From NCBI GenBank assembly GCA_014905825.1, contig JACGCN010000035.1:434001-498000 (forward strand): 64,000 nucleotides of DNA. The letters run 5' to 3'. The position numbers were made by a program, and so were the translations under genes. Below the pieces are notes generated by a model. The model saw only the letters and a list, made by a program, of their open reading frames with translations. It made no database searches and was not told the DNA's origin. Source of the DNA: Lyophyllum atratum (taxonomy: Eukaryota; Basidiomycota; Agaricomycetes; Agaricales; Lyophyllaceae). Numbering within the stretch: the stretch's first letter is position 1; each line of letters starts with the position of its first letter. Shown piece after piece: positions 11,310 through 24,224 of this stretch.

Positions 11310-12568
11310 CTGACCATCCCACTTACAGTTTTCAGCTCATGGACATACGCGTCAATAATATGACGGACCTCCTCCTCAGATAAGCCAGCCTCCAATAACA
11401 GAGGCTTGACCGAATCTGCGTATCTCAATAGGCTCGCGCGAAAGGCCCTTCCTAGCAGCTTCATCTCTGGTTCTACATGCCAAGGCCCGACTGGCATGTA
11501 GAAACGCCGCGACTCGATGTTCTTGAAACGGCCAGAATCCCTAAGGAATGCAGAAATATCGGTAGCGATTGGCTGAATACCACGGCAGCCGTCCAAGGCT
11601 TTACCGAGGACATCGAAGAAGTGACATGCTGAGGGAGCGTGTACTTCAGGAATCAAACGAAAGCGGGGGTGAAACGCGGGATATCGGCCCCATTCGCAAG
11701 ACAGGAAAAGCCCGTCCGGGCGGAGGACACGCCCGACTTCCTGCAACATAGCCGGATAATCTTGGACCTGGTAGGGTGGTTCGGAGGGTTATAGAGAAGC
11801 CCATGGCCAGGAGGGAAAAGCAACTTACTGCCATCGAGACACTTCTCGCGTGTACAATATCAATCGAAGAGGTACTCCACCGGTAAGGACTATTGACGTC
11901 GTGGACCTCGAATTGCACATTGGAACGCGGGTATCGCGTGGCGATCGGCACTGGAAACAGGTATGAACAGGAGGGAGTCTGTGAAAAGAGGGATGCGAAA
12001 AGAGGATGTAAAGGATCTGACCTATATCAAGGCCTCTGAAAAGAACGTGGGGGAACTCTCTAGCCATGTCCATGACCCTGGTCAGACTGTCAGCATCAAA
12101 TCGAGGGTGCGATGCGCTTCTAAGGTTACGTTACCATTTCCCAGTGCCTGTGCACAGGTCCAATACAAATTTCTGACGTTCTTGCACTGGAGCCAGAACC
12201 GCGGGAACTGGTCCAACGTAATTCGCGCCAATCAGCCGGTTGAGAGCTGCGTGCGTAACGTTTAGCCTCTAATGGAGCCGTCATAAGTTCTTTGTAGTGG
12301 CGTGGAGATCGAGAAAAGTAATATTTACCTGCTGTTCCGGTGTATCGGCGGGCAATGGATATGGCGACGATCTGTGCGAGTGGAATAATCTACCGTCGTG
12401 TTCCGTGAAGTAGTGCGGAAATTCATTCGGGGCAAGTTCGAAAAGAAAAGGCGACGCGTCAGGGATAATTGTAGGAAAGTTTCCCTCCGTTTCCTGGCCA
12501 GACACTAATAAAGCTTCGTCATCGCCGTCAGAGTCGTAACCGTGAGGATCGGGGGACGAAGATGACAT
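11276..12568 (-). CDS. SAM-dependent methyltransferase (class I)
   Basis: A Rossmann-fold methyltransferase of the large fungal group that includes secondary-metabolism and LaeA-like enzymes. The acidic N-terminus (DSDGDDEALL) is followed by a pre-core segment and motif I, DLCTGTGKWVMDMA, in an internal exon. Acidic motif II (FRGLDIVP), the post-II DIVHARSVSMAV and EVGRVLRPDGLFLSCEWG follow; the last matches the post-motif III strand of class I enzymes. The C-terminal half (HFFDVLGKALDG to HTVHAQRL) is one exon. Introns are about 50 bases. The stop lies within a short tandem duplication. Its start faces that of the DNA polymerase gene about 700 bases away. Substrate cannot be told from sequence. 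Confidence 0.8.
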
Positions 12569-13260
12569 CGATTGACGAAGAGGTTTCTGTGTTTAAAACC
12601 TTGGAGGACTTTGCGGGAGATAGGTAAGCGATAAGGCCGTTTCAGCTAACTTCAGTAATATCACTGAGGTATAGATGAAGCGGAGCCAGGATTATTTTGC
12701 TCCTGAATGGCATTTAAGCGCACCAGCGTTACCGTGACCACCAAACGGAGAGGCCACTCCATTCAAGTTCCGCCACAGTCACATCATCAGCATCTGGATT
12801 TCATTGTAACAATATTGGGACCCACAGGTGGGAACAACTGGTACCAATCCGGAGGTAAGCTGTTCAAGGCCGCTGGGAGGCTTAACAAATGAACCTTGTC
12901 GTCTTGAAATATTGCGGAGCAGCTGATAGCAGTTATAGTAGCCCAGAAAAGGCGATTATGACGATTAACACGCAATCAAATAGACATCACAAAAGCCAAA
13001 AGGTTAAAACCCCAGCATGACGGGTAAGTGTGGGTGAAGACGCGACCGTGACAAGTACGTCACAATTGTACATACCACGTGATGTGTGACTCTAGTCCAA
13101 ATCAAACCAGCTCCCGAGTTCCGTTTCCTGTTGTTCCCCGAACCATCACGTCCGACAAGACTTGTGGCTGGACTCGAGATGACTCTGCTGGTAAATGCAT
13201 ACTTATATGCTTGCTAGATTTGACGCAGGATTACCGGAACCCCCAAGCTTACCCTTCACA
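12569..13260. promoter_or_regulatory. Divergent intergenic promoter region
   Basis: Separates the divergent starts of the methyltransferase (-) and the family X polymerase (+), so both promoters should lie here. No clear TATA box or operator repeat seen, and no coding exon. Confidence 0.4.
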
Positions 13261-16200
13261 ATGGACATGGATATCGATGCATTCTACCGAGAACAAGACA
13301 AGCGAATGAATTTGCCTGACGAGGATGTCGACGACTACCTCAACCGGATTGGCGCTAGAAGAATTGTTGCACACACAAGGGATATTCTTACCTCAAGATC
13401 TGAAGAATATGGACGCAGTCGCGAAGTTGAGGCTGCGCCTAGCTTCAGGGCTTCGGCAGTGGCCAGTGATGTGCCTCAACAAGCAGACAGCGTGACCCCT
13501 CGTGTGCGTGAATCAGCTCCGAGGAAGCCAAGTCAATCTATCAATGTCGTCGAACAAGCCCTAAGGTATATCTATTCCGACGCGTTCCAGTGGATGGTTT
13601 GAGCAGCTAGGCTACAGTGAACAGACAGAAGCCGCCCCCGACGACGCAGCTCCGCAACTGCACAAGTGAGGCCATTTTGTCTAAGTCCCTGAATGCATCT
13701 CTAATGGTGAACACTGCTAGTATGGACGCAGCCGTTATACTTGATTGCCCAGCTCCGTTTTCCACCAGCCCAGCAGTTGTAGTAGCAACAAGTCCCAGTA
13801 AGAAACAGCTTGTACCTCGGACCCACAAACGCACGACGGCTACCATCGACAAGCCGGATACTTCACCTCAGAAGAAAAGGAAGACACCTTCGAAGCTAAC
13901 CAAGTCCCAAGAATCGCCCAAGTCCTCTGCATCCAAGTCATCCACGGCCTCTCAGATCGCGGCAGACGCTGTTTCGTAGTAAGAACGTTCAATCACACTA
14001 CATCCACTTCTCATTATGTTCTCACCAGTCACGTTGATGATTCTTCCGGTGGCGAGCCCAGCTCCTTTGAATATGTACCTACTCCTTTCCAAACGAAGCA
14101 AGCTTCGCCACGCAAACATAAACGTAAAGCCCTTGCAGATTCCGAATCCTCGCCACGGCAAAAAAAACGGTCCAAATCTCCCCCAGGTTTATATCGAACG
14201 CCCTCTGTCGAGGAAATCACATCGTTAGGATATTCTACTGAACTATGGAATTCATATCGATTTATGTTTATTACGCTAGCTTCAGGACCAGTCCACGGAT
14301 TCTAAAGAAAGGACTTCCCCCTCTCGGCCCATCCAAAGGCGGACGTGAGGCAAAGGGCGATAAGCTACGAAATATACCTGCTCTGGACTTCAAGACGCTC
14401 GTGCCACCCACTCGAAAAACCTCGGGCGACACTGATCCACCTACTTCTCCTATCGAAGATATCACTTTAAACCCCAGCGCGACTCCTCGCTCTCTACAAG
14501 CCGGTGCTAGTGAACTCTATCTAGAAATTCAACAGCGAGTAGCGCAACACACAAGTGCTAAACGAAGGGACAAAGTCATCAGGAAGTCCACTGAACCAGG
14601 AGATGCGATGGACCATGGTGCTTCAGCTATAATGTATGTGTCGTCGTCGTCCTCTCCGCTGAGCAGTTCGCCCCCCCTCCCTGTCGCAAGCGTCCCCGCA
14701 AAAGGCTCTTCGAAGAAACTGCAGTCCTCATCAACTACACTCCAGAGCAAGAAGAGCACCAAGGCTGCGAAGGGGAAAAAGGAGAAACCCGCGCTCATGA
14801 CGCCCGTCGAATATGCACAACAACTTCAGGATAAAGCCAAGGCCAGAACGGCCGCAGCTGTTGAGAAGGACCATGACCTGCAGCCCTCGCCATCAAAGTT
14901 CTTACACGGCAAGACTATTTTTTACACCGGAGGTGATATGACATATGCCTCTGTGAGGACGCGCGGCCGAATGGATAAAGTAAGCCCATGTCTCTGAGAA
15001 ACTTTACTTCGCTCTCGTTGATGTCGAATTCTTCGCAGATCGTAAGGCACGGCGGAACTCTCGTTCCCCGTTTTGACGCGTCCGTGGTGACCCATATTGT
15101 GACAGACGCACCATATCCTTCTACCCTCCGTGCTCTAGGCCTCAAAAATTTGAGCGACATACCTGACCACATCCCCACAGTCAAGTGGAATTGGATCGTA
15201 ACCTCCATCGGGAGGTCACCGACGTTGACAGAGAAAGGTCTGAGGGTGCGCATGGACGAGGTTTGGCTTTGGGCGGCATTTCTTGAACGAATGGATGCTG
15301 GGACGGAGCCTCGACCACCCTCCCGAGCCAACGGAAAAGGGAAAGGCAAGGCTCACATCCCTGAGAATACGGAGTTCAGCCTTATCTCGTACGCGCCTGC
15401 CCTTGATTGAACACCCGTATCTGACGTTATATCAATAGAGAATTCACACAGGACAGACCGCGCCGAGCAAGCAGCGCAAGGTCCATTCATGAGGCGCCTG
15501 ACACTGAAGACGAAAGCGAGGGAGGCGGCAGCGGTGGTGGAGACGGCCCAAAAGGAGCCCTCCTTTATCCACCCACGTCTCCTGAGCGCCACCGGAAGCG
15601 CGCGTCGAGCTCTTTGTCCAAACTGCCGGTAGCTGGACCAAGTAGTAACGGGACTCCGCAAGAAGACCCTCTGGCTGAATTTTACGACTTGGCTCGTGCC
15701 GAACACGAGATAGGGGTCTGTACATGTTATTTTTATCTTGCGAACCCAAACTCACGGGCCCTGATTCTAGTGGGCGCGCCGGGGTGAGGTCGAGGAGCCT
15801 GAAGCTACGCCTTCCGATTCTGACATCGAAGAACCTCTAGCGGCACCAGCACCGAGGAAACGAGTATGATATGCAGCTCCACTTTACTTATGACTTATTG
15901 TATTGATTGGATGAGCATGCAGGGATGGACGTGCGATAAAAGGGAAGTGCAAAGGCAGACTTGTGTCAACCAGGACATCATCGACAAGGTTAGATACTAT
16001 CCGAGTGTCGGTCAGTGTAAAGTCGCTGAACGGCTTTGAGCGCAGCTTGGAGAGCTCAAGACGCTTCATCAGGCGAAGCTTGGGGATGACGACCGTTGGC
16101 GGGCCTTCAGTTACAGCAAATGTGTGCACCCCGCTCTATCTTCCTTCCTTAATTACAATTTTGATTTGCGTGATCATAGGCATTCCTGCCCTTCGCAATC

Positions 16201-17577
16201 ATCCCAAGCGAATCACGTCCTTCGCGGAGGCGCGCGCGATTCGCGGAGTGGGCGAGAAGACAGCAATCAAGGTATGTCTTGTCCCCCAAGGAGAGCGCTT
16301 CTATCCTCGAGTACTTCATAACGACGATGCTGACCTCCTTGAGCAGATCATGGAGATCGTCAAAACGGGAGAATTGCGTCGGATTGGCTACGAGAAGACA
16401 GAGGACTTCCGTACCACGCAGCTGTTCCAGGGAGTGTATGGCGTGGGGCAATCGACTGGATACCGGTGGTATGCTGCGGGCTGCCGCACTCTGGAAGACG
16501 TGTTAGTTGGGAAAGGTGGTGTTAGCACGTCTCCGGCGCAGGAGATTGGGATTCGCTTCTACGACGGTGAGTGCACGGCCTTGTTTTGTGTATCAGGACT
16601 TAGCGGGATTTGCAGATATCAACAACCGCATGCCGCGTGAGGAAGCTAGGGAAATCTTTGAATTGATTAAGCCAATAGGCAAGGACGATCTACTTGAAAA
16701 TTACATCCTATCTGATCTTGATACGTTTATGCAGCCCTCGATATCGATCCGAAGCTATATGTCGAGATTATGGGGAGCTACCGGAGGTGTGTCCTTTTCA
16801 TTACCACTCTCAACCGGCGTTCATATTCTATCAGGGGAAAAGCGGACTGCGGAGACATCGATATCCTGATAACGCGTCCAACCGATGACGGCAACACGCA
16901 TAAAGGTATTGTCCCCCTTTCCTACTTAATCCAGCTTAGAACGCGAACCCAAATTCCTACGACATCCAGGCGTCCTCTCGCGGCTCCTCAAGGCACTTCA
17001 TATTGCGGGGATCCTCACGGAGGATCTCGCACTACCTGAAAACCCGGATGACCTAGAAGCGATCTATCGTGGGCTGTCCCGTGTCCCTGGCAGGGAAGGC
17101 GCGAGGCGCCGGCGGATTGACTTCTTGACTGTCCCGTGGCACTCTAGGGGTGCGGCTTTGTTGTATTATACCGTAGGTCCTGGGTATACAGGTGCAATGA
17201 GCGGTTCACTGACGTTCACCATCTTTGCAGGGGGACGATATTGTGCGCTCATCATCCTGCCATTATAACTCGTGGAGGTACTGACTTCCTCCCCCTTTTT
17301 GACTTATTTACAGTTCAACCGTGCTATTCGGATGAAAGCAGGCGTACTCGGATATTCACTGAACCAGAAAGGGTTGTTCGCTGGGGTCGTACGCGATCCG
17401 CGCGACCGGCGCATCAAGTTGAACGCAGGTAAGCTCACTTTCCTGCATTTTATACGTGTGGGATGGTTGGGGATGCTGAATGAAATAGGAACGGTCGTGG
17501 CATCGGAGACGGAAGAGGAGATATTCAAGATATTGAATGTCCCTTGGCAGGAGCCTCATGAGAGAGTTAGAGGCTGA
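13261..17577 (+). CDS. Family X DNA polymerase (Pol lambda / Pol4-like)
   Basis: Gap-filling polymerase of base-excision repair and non-homologous end joining. A long disordered Ser/Lys/Pro-rich N-terminus (from MDMDIDAFYREQD, with PSKKQLVPRTHKR and SPRQKKRSKSPP) leads to a BRCT domain (about 14900-15230; FLHGKTIFYTGGDMTYA, VTHIVTDAPYPST, VKWNWIVTSI). The catalytic part has helix-hairpin-helix motifs (IRGVGEKTAIKIMEIV and VYGVGQSTGYRWY). The nucleotidyltransferase motif is GSYRRGKADCGDIDIL, with its two catalytic Asp assembled across the intron at about 16785-16837, and the third Asp is in RRIDFLTVPW. The C-terminus has the Pol X thumb pattern LNQKGLFAGV. More than ten short introns. Start at 13261 preferred over in-frame 13195 because the acidic MDMDIDAFY looks like the protein's beginning. 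All catalytic acids are present. Confidence 0.88.
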
Positions 17578-17806
17578 GATTGCGAAGGAAGGAATTGGGT
17601 GTCGCGGAGAGCTGTGTTTTTTTTGGATTCTGGAATAGAAAAAACTTACGGAGTGCATGCGTGGCCCTGGGCCGATGAGACCCTTGACAAGTTCTTGGGA
17701 GGTGCCGGCCTCTTTCAGAAATATATAGTGTACTCTCTACAGTACGAGATAGGTCCCACAGATCGTGTCCCATAAAACAGTGTGAGAACCAGCTCAACAT
17801 ACTGCT

Positions 17807-19867
17807 CTAGCTATCGAGTACAGATCCGATTTCCTCCGTAGCTGACAATTGCGGGCCCAACGTCCGCTCAAGAATATTCCTAATCTCCCTAATCTCCTCC
17901 GTATGCCCCGGCCTCGCCTCAAACGCCCCCTCCCCCTCCCCCTCCCCATAATACGCCTCCACCGGCCCGACATCAAAAAACCTCAGTACCCCCCCCTCCC
18001 CTTCCCCCACATGTCTCGGATCCCTAAACCCGTCCCGCGCCAGAATAACGTCTTCCCCCGCCTGCCCCGCAGCATGGGGGAAAGGGAACGACCGGCGCTC
18101 CCACACCGTGCCCTGGCCGAATCCGACATGGCATAAGGAGGGGTTGGAGCGGAATAGGGCGGAGACGTCGGCGAGGGTAAGGGCGTTGAGGGTGCGCGAG
18201 GGGGAGCGGTAGATGGTTTGGGTGCCGGGGCGGATTTGGAGGAGGTGGATGTCGGTGAGGTTTGGGAAGTGCGAGAAGTGCGAGAGGAGGGCGGGGGGGA
18301 TGATCTGTCAGTGTGCAGCATGTGAGCTCGGTGTTCGGCTTCGATGGGTAATGAGTAGGTAGACGCACGGAATCTCGGTCGGGGACTTGCCACTTGTATT
18401 GGAATCCGAATTGGGAGAGTTTCTCGGTGGAGCAGCACCCCAACACGAGCCCGACGTCCCGAGCCGACATTGGCCCAAATCCGACGCGGAGGCTCTCCAG
18501 TCTCCCCAGAACGCTCCTTAAGATCGACACCCACTCGCGCTTCCGTGCGTCCTCCTGCGCATCGTCCCCTGGCGCCCACAACTCGCCCACCTCATAGAAC
18601 GCGGGATACTCGTCTGTAGGGCTCCCCCTGGGCATGCACAGCACGTTCTGGTTCACCCACAGGTTCACGAGGTTCGGAAGGAGTCCCTCTCGGATGGACG
18701 CTAGGAACTGGGGAACGAGGCCCCTGTAACATCGTCCGGATTCGTGCCACGCATGCGGATCCCCGGCCTCGTCGGGCCACTTCCACGGCGAGGCGTCGCG
18801 TATGGTGTCTCGGATCTCGAGTCGGGCGAGGGATGGGAATTTGGAGGGGGGGAGGGCGTTGAAGATGCGTAGACTGCATATTGAACTCGGGAATATACTG
18901 TGACTCACGGGCATCAGAGGTGGACTTAACCTCTCGATTCAAAAGCTCATGGGGACGCACCAGGGATCGACGAACAATCCAAGTGATTCAAGGTTCTCCC
19001 AGTTCACCAGGTCCATCGGGCCAGCGCGCTCAGCGCTGATGGTCAAATCGCCAACACGCATCTCTAGTTCTTTCAGCGCGGGGAAACCGAGGTTCGCGAA
19101 CTTGAAATCGGAGGATGCGCCGGACTGCGGGGATCCGGCACCGTTCCAGTCCCATACGCCTTCCATGAGGTCGAGGGAGAGGCGTTCGAGGGAGTGGTAG
19201 GAGGATAGCAGGGCTTTGTGGGTTTCGAGGGCTTTGTATACTTTGAGATTCACCCGACGAAGGTCGAGGTACTTTAGGTTAGGTCCGAGAACAGCGAGGA
19301 ACTCATCAATCCTATATAATCGCGATTATTGAGGATGGATGGTTGTGTGAAGGAGAGAGAGACTTACTTCTTCCAGCTCGTCTCTTCCCAACTCGAATAT
19401 CCACAGTCAACATGCAGCACCTTCAACCTCCCAACGCCCGCAAGAACTTGAATCTGTTGCCTCGACGGCCCGAATTTCCCACACCAATCCAGGACTCGGA
19501 GGTTCCTCGTCACCCGGAACAGCTCAACCAAGCGTCCACGCAGCCTTTGCGTCGATATCGTGCCCGCAGTCCAAAACACCGGAGTCGTCTCAACGACTAG
19601 GTGGCGGAGGGCGCCGACGATGGGGAAGGGCTGGGTGGATGGTGCGGCGCTTGATATGAGCAGATCGAGGATTCGGTTCACGTCGTCCATGGATCGGGCG
19701 GCGGGGCAAGAGAGGGGCCATGGGAGTTGGCAGAGCCGTCGCAGGACTAGAGTGAAGAGGGGGTGGGAGGAGGGGAGGGAGCGGGAGATTGTGAAGAGGG
19801 TTTCGGACTCGTGGATGTAGGAGAGGATGTGGGCGTGCAGATCTTCGTAGAGGACGTCGGCCATCAT
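17807..19867 (-). CDS. F-box-like / LRR protein
   Basis: Probable SCF adaptor-type protein. The first exon begins MMADVLYEDLHAHILSYIHE, a degenerate F-box start common in Agaricomycetes, and is followed by leucine-rich segments: LRVLDWCGKFG, LKVLHVDCGYSSWEE, LKYLDLRRVNLKVY, LERLSLDLMEG, LKELEMRVGDL and LESLGLFVDPW. Later exons continue LRR-like (LVNLWVNQNVLCMP, LESLRVGFGP). A Gly/Glu-rich stretch (GEGEGEG) near the C-terminus comes from a CCCCTCC-type simple run at about 17930-17950. Four or more introns. The gene is convergent with the polymerase gene, with only about 230 bases between stops. No substrate can be inferred. Confidence 0.72.
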
Positions 19868-20619
19868 GCATCAGCGATGAAAGGTTTGCTGTCGAGTTAT
19901 AGGTCTTTGAAAGCGATGCCTCCTGAGCAGCGCAGGGTCAGAATTTTACTAGGGATGGATGCTGGTGAATCGTTTCTTGGCCACGCGCAAATCAGGATGA
20001 GCATGATGAGATGGAGCTCGATGGAGCAAGGCCATATTTGGATATCAGTGGCATAGGTAGACCGGTGACCGTTCCCTCTATGAGACAGGCCTCGATGTTA
20101 TATCGCAGACTTATCTTCATTATGACGGCTGGTCACGAGTCTATGGCATATGCTGAAGGAAATCATTGATTCCCTCCTCCTTACAATTTACGAAGGGAGC
20201 CTTCGATGATGGTAGGAGGGTCGAGGAGAGCCTTCACGTTGTGGTTCAATGTTAGGTGGATGTCATCCAGCATGCTGCCAAACACATAGCGTATCAACCC
20301 TGGCTATACCTTGCAACCCTACCAATGCTTCCAAGACAACCTCCGCACTAACCCCTGCCACCTACCAACCCCCCGCACACTTAGCAAAAAATGGTATACT
20401 CATAAGATATTCTACACATACAGCAAGTAAAAAAAGGTCGGAGTGAGTGAAGAACGGGTGATGATAGGATACGGATTAACTACTATACGATACGGGGTTA
20501 AATAATAGCTTGTAAGTAATACAAAATACACGGAATAAACAAATCAGGATGGGTGGTCAGTAGCAGCACACAAGGGTAAGAGCGGAGGAGGAGGTGAAAG
20601 GCAGAGTCAGGCTGGGTGT
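19868..20619. other. Intergenic region, no gene recognised
   Basis: Upstream of the F-box-like gene and downstream of the HPC2-type gene. AT-rich patches around 20400-20540 may be the 3' untranslated region of the latter. No coding signal or repeat seen. Confidence 0.45.
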
Positions 20620-22913
20620 TTAGAAATCCGGCTCATGCTCGTTCTCCATCGCCTCTTTCTCGAATCGCTTCTTCATCGAGCTCACTACAAATCAATTAGT
20701 GTTAAGCATATACGCGGGAAGGGGGGATGTATGCGTACCATCTCGCGAGATTTGGCCGGACGATAACCAGCCCTCCGGGAAAGCAGCCACGATCTACGCG
20801 AATCACAACCCCATATCAGGCCCACGTAAAGTATACCCAAAACCGTGAAGGGTCCTACGCACCTTCTGGTACAAAACCTTCCGTAGCCCCTGCTCGCTAA
20901 CCTGTATCACCGAGCCCTCCAACGTGCTAAACAAAAACCAAAAACGAACAGCTCAACAACAAGCCTCCCACTCCACAAAAGAAAGACACACGCACTTCTT
21001 CTCGTTCTCCAACCGACAGCACTCATTGCTCAAGAGCACGAGCTGCCACACAATCGCCTTCATCGAGTCCGTCAGTCTGTACTTCTTCCCAGGCGGCTGC
21101 TGCGGGTGCCCGTCCTTGTCCTTGTCCTTGTCTTTATCCTTATCCTTGTCCTTATCCATGGGTACAGCCGCAGACACCGAGGGATCCACATCCATCTCCT
21201 CAGTCGGATGCCGCGTCGGCCCCGTCGAGTCCGTGCCCGTCCCCCCCGGCGCGGGCCCTTCCAGGCGGAGCTTTTCCTGGCGTTTGTCTGCGGCGAAGTG
21301 ATCAGCGGGAAAGGCGGGAAAGCGGTAAAAGGGAAAGGAGAAGGGAGGGGGGAGTACGTACCCCATGCAACGACACTCTTCTCCCACTCCTCCTCGGCCT
21401 TGGGGAAGCCTGCTTTCGCCTGTTCCGCGAGCTCGGCGAGGAGCGCGTCCCCGCGTTCCATGAGGAGCGCCGTGTGTTCTTGAAATACAGTCCTCTTGAT
21501 GAGTTTCTGTGAAGAGAAGGGTCGATTAGGGCATGGAGAGATGTAGTGGTGGTGGTAGGGGGACTGACGCTCATGGTGAACTTGTTGTAGGGGAAGAGCG
21601 TGGGCATGAGGTTGAAGAAGTGCTCATCGTACTCGTCGAGCTTGATGGCGAGGACGGCGAGCTGTGCGAGGGGGGGCTTGAGTGTGGGTGGGAACTTGCC
21701 CTTCTGGTCCCAGTTCTCTATGGTCACTGTCAATGGCGAAGAAGAAACGGAGGTGTGTAATACGTACCCTTGTCAATGGCCTGTTGCAGCCTCTCGACCT
21801 CTTCCTGTATCAGCGGATGGAACGAGTGCTGCACGAAAAACATGAGTGTCGTGAATCCCCGAAACGTCAGGCCCCACGTACCACATCCACGACCTTACGC
21901 TTCTTCCCGCCCTCCACGACCGTCACATACCGCTTCCGCTTATCCCCCGCCCGCGGGTCCCCCACCGTATACGCCCCCGGCCCCGCCCCCACCCCCCCTT
22001 TCCCCTCCTCCTCCGACGCGCTCCCCTCCACCGGCACAGGCCGCTCCCTCGTCCCCGGCTCGTTCTTCACCGCGACCAATTTCTTGCTCGTCCCAGGCAC
22101 GAGACCTCCTTTCTTCGCGGATATAGCGACGGACGCCCCGAGCAGCGGGTTCTTCGACTTGGGCTTCTTGGGCGTCTTGTCCTTGAGCAAGGCGACCTCC
22201 CCGGAGGAGACGTAGAACCCCTGCTGCTTGGTCTGCGCAAAGTACGTGCGCTCGTCGATGGCGAGCTCGGAGTCGTCGATGAAGGGGTCGGAGACGTCGT
22301 AGTGCTCGAATGTTGGGTTTTTCTTCTGTGGACTAGTTAGCATGGTGGAGGGGAGGAGGAGGTGGGGATGAGACAGTCTCCCACGCACCTTTTTCTTTGC
22401 TTTGCCCTTGTCTTTGTCCTTGTCGGCGTCGTCGTCCTCGGTGTCGCTGTGCGCAATGATGCTCACGACGCGGGTGGGGGTGGGCGGGCGCTGCCCGGTG
22501 GCACGCGCGATGTCCGCGATGTCGATGGCGTAGTTGTCCGGCCCGCCGAGCTTGATGTCGAGCCGGATGGTCTGGAGCGGCGGCGGGGGCGGGGCGGGGG
22601 GCGGGGACGGCGACGGTGAGCGCGCCTTCTGTTTGGAGGAGCGGGGTTTGGCGGAGGTGGCGGTGGAGGCGGGTTTGGAGCTGGGCGGGGCTTGGTTGTT
22701 GTTGGTGCTGCCGCCGGCGGCGGGAGGAAGGTCGAGGGGCTCGTCTTCGTGGAGACTGGGTTCGTCGTCTGCTGACAGAGATATCGTGATTGGGTGCCCA
22801 TCGAGGGGGACGACCGACGATTCTCTGCTCGCGGCGGAACTTCGAGGAGGGGTGGTCTCATCATGGTGGCTGGAGGGAGAGAGACCATCACCAGAACGCA
22901 TCTCAAGATCCAT
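20620..22913 (-). CDS. HPC2 / ubinuclein family HIR-complex subunit
   Basis: Subunit of the HIR replication-independent histone H3-H4 chaperone. The decisive motif is the Hpc2-related domain (HRD) at about 22310-22215: YDVSDPFIDDSELAIDERT followed by GFYVSSGEV. In ubinucleins the HRD contacts H3-H4. The N-terminus is low-complexity (Pro-rich SPSPSPPPAPPPPP, acidic DTEDDDADKDKDKGKAKKK). After basic KRKRYVTVVEGGKKRKVVDV comes the conserved helical ubinuclein middle domain (LAQLAVLAIKLDEYDEHFFNLMP, FPYNKFTMSKLIKRTVFQEH). A DK dipeptide repeat, encoded by a GTCCTT-like run near 21112-21165, interrupts the C-terminal part. The protein ends ENEHEPDF. Six or so introns. Start chosen at MDLEMRSGDG (22913). 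Confidence 0.85.
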
Positions 22914-24224
22914 AGTGGAGCCCTGATGCAGAACGGACTGCTGTAACTAGAATTTGAGGCGAAAAAAGCGCAGAAAAAGAGGGGGGGAGGGGGCAGGGGA
23001 GATGGGGGAAGTCTGATGTGGCACCTGTTTCCTCCTTGGCGGAAATCGCCATGTCCGTGCGCCCGCTTTTTCTTTTTCTCTTGCCTTCCATCCACCCGCA
23101 AAAACGAAATTCGCAAAGTCGCGAGTGAGCCACATCGAGCGTTCCCATTGGCTCGGCATTTGCCATCTTCCAACCTCTTTGTTCCCACGGCTAGTGCCTT
23201 CCGAATCTTGGACGTGAAGGGGGAGGAGGAGCACATCTCCCATGCCCTCGTTTTTTTGCGTAGCCTCTAATAGACACCTCTCCTCCCTTCAAAGCCACGA
23301 TCAAGAAGAAAAGGCCGTCCCCCAAGCCCATCTCCAAAAATGACATTTATCATTCTCCCTCTGCTCAATGTGGATGGATTTCTCACCGCGTAACTACCAA
23401 TGCAAGACAACGACGGCTCCTCGGCTTTGTGACCTGATGTCTGTTTCCGTATCCCTATGACGCCTTTTCGAAGTCCTGTCATCAATGGGTGCCGACTATA
23501 TCTGCCCACAATCAGCCACAAGCGGTGGCATCTGGTGGCATACACGCGCATACGCCCAGCATACGCATGGTAGATGGCACTGGAATCTCTATGTACTCAA
23601 GTTCAACTTCAGTCTATGCATATGGGAGCACGGAACACGGCGGGCGCAGTTCCGGGACCAGCCTTCTGATCAAGCATGCCACTGGTAAGCCAACATCAAG
23701 AAGATGCGACCTTTCCCGAATCTTCAGCTCCAGGACACAGATGCCTCGCTCTTGACCACAGCTGGCTCTACTATCTATGAATACGTATCAAAATCGGTGT
23801 AACTGCAGCGTATTTAGAGCTCTTATAGACCGCATAGACTTGTCTAAACCGCGATCCAAAAACTTGCACCCTTCTCCATCTCTACTATGGTTGTTGATAA
23901 ACAGAAAGACCTGAAGCTCGGCGTCATCAGTGCATATAGGCGGCAAAAGCAGGTGGATAGAGATCTAAGGAGGCTGTTGGTAGAATATAGCACGTCACTG
24001 CGAAACTCCTTGGAAGTTCACTGACCCTCGAACGTAACCGGTGCCAGGACCTCAGTACAATACTAAACATTACACCCTTGATGCAGGGAAATCTCTGACT
24101 TCGCTTGCCCGGGGACACGTGGCGTGTCCCACAAGTGAAAGAGGCACTAGCAGTTCATGGGACACGCACTTTTGGCAGGCAGCCCCTCCCAGAGCGTGTC
24201 CCATGAAAAAGGAGGTGTTTTCGA
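22914..24224. other. Gene-poor region left of hAT element
   Basis: The first part is the HPC2-type promoter region. I see no supportable gene. From about 24110 the octamer GGGACACG and its complement recur, two of them as an inverted pair (24112-24119 and 24123-24130). Confidence 0.45.
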
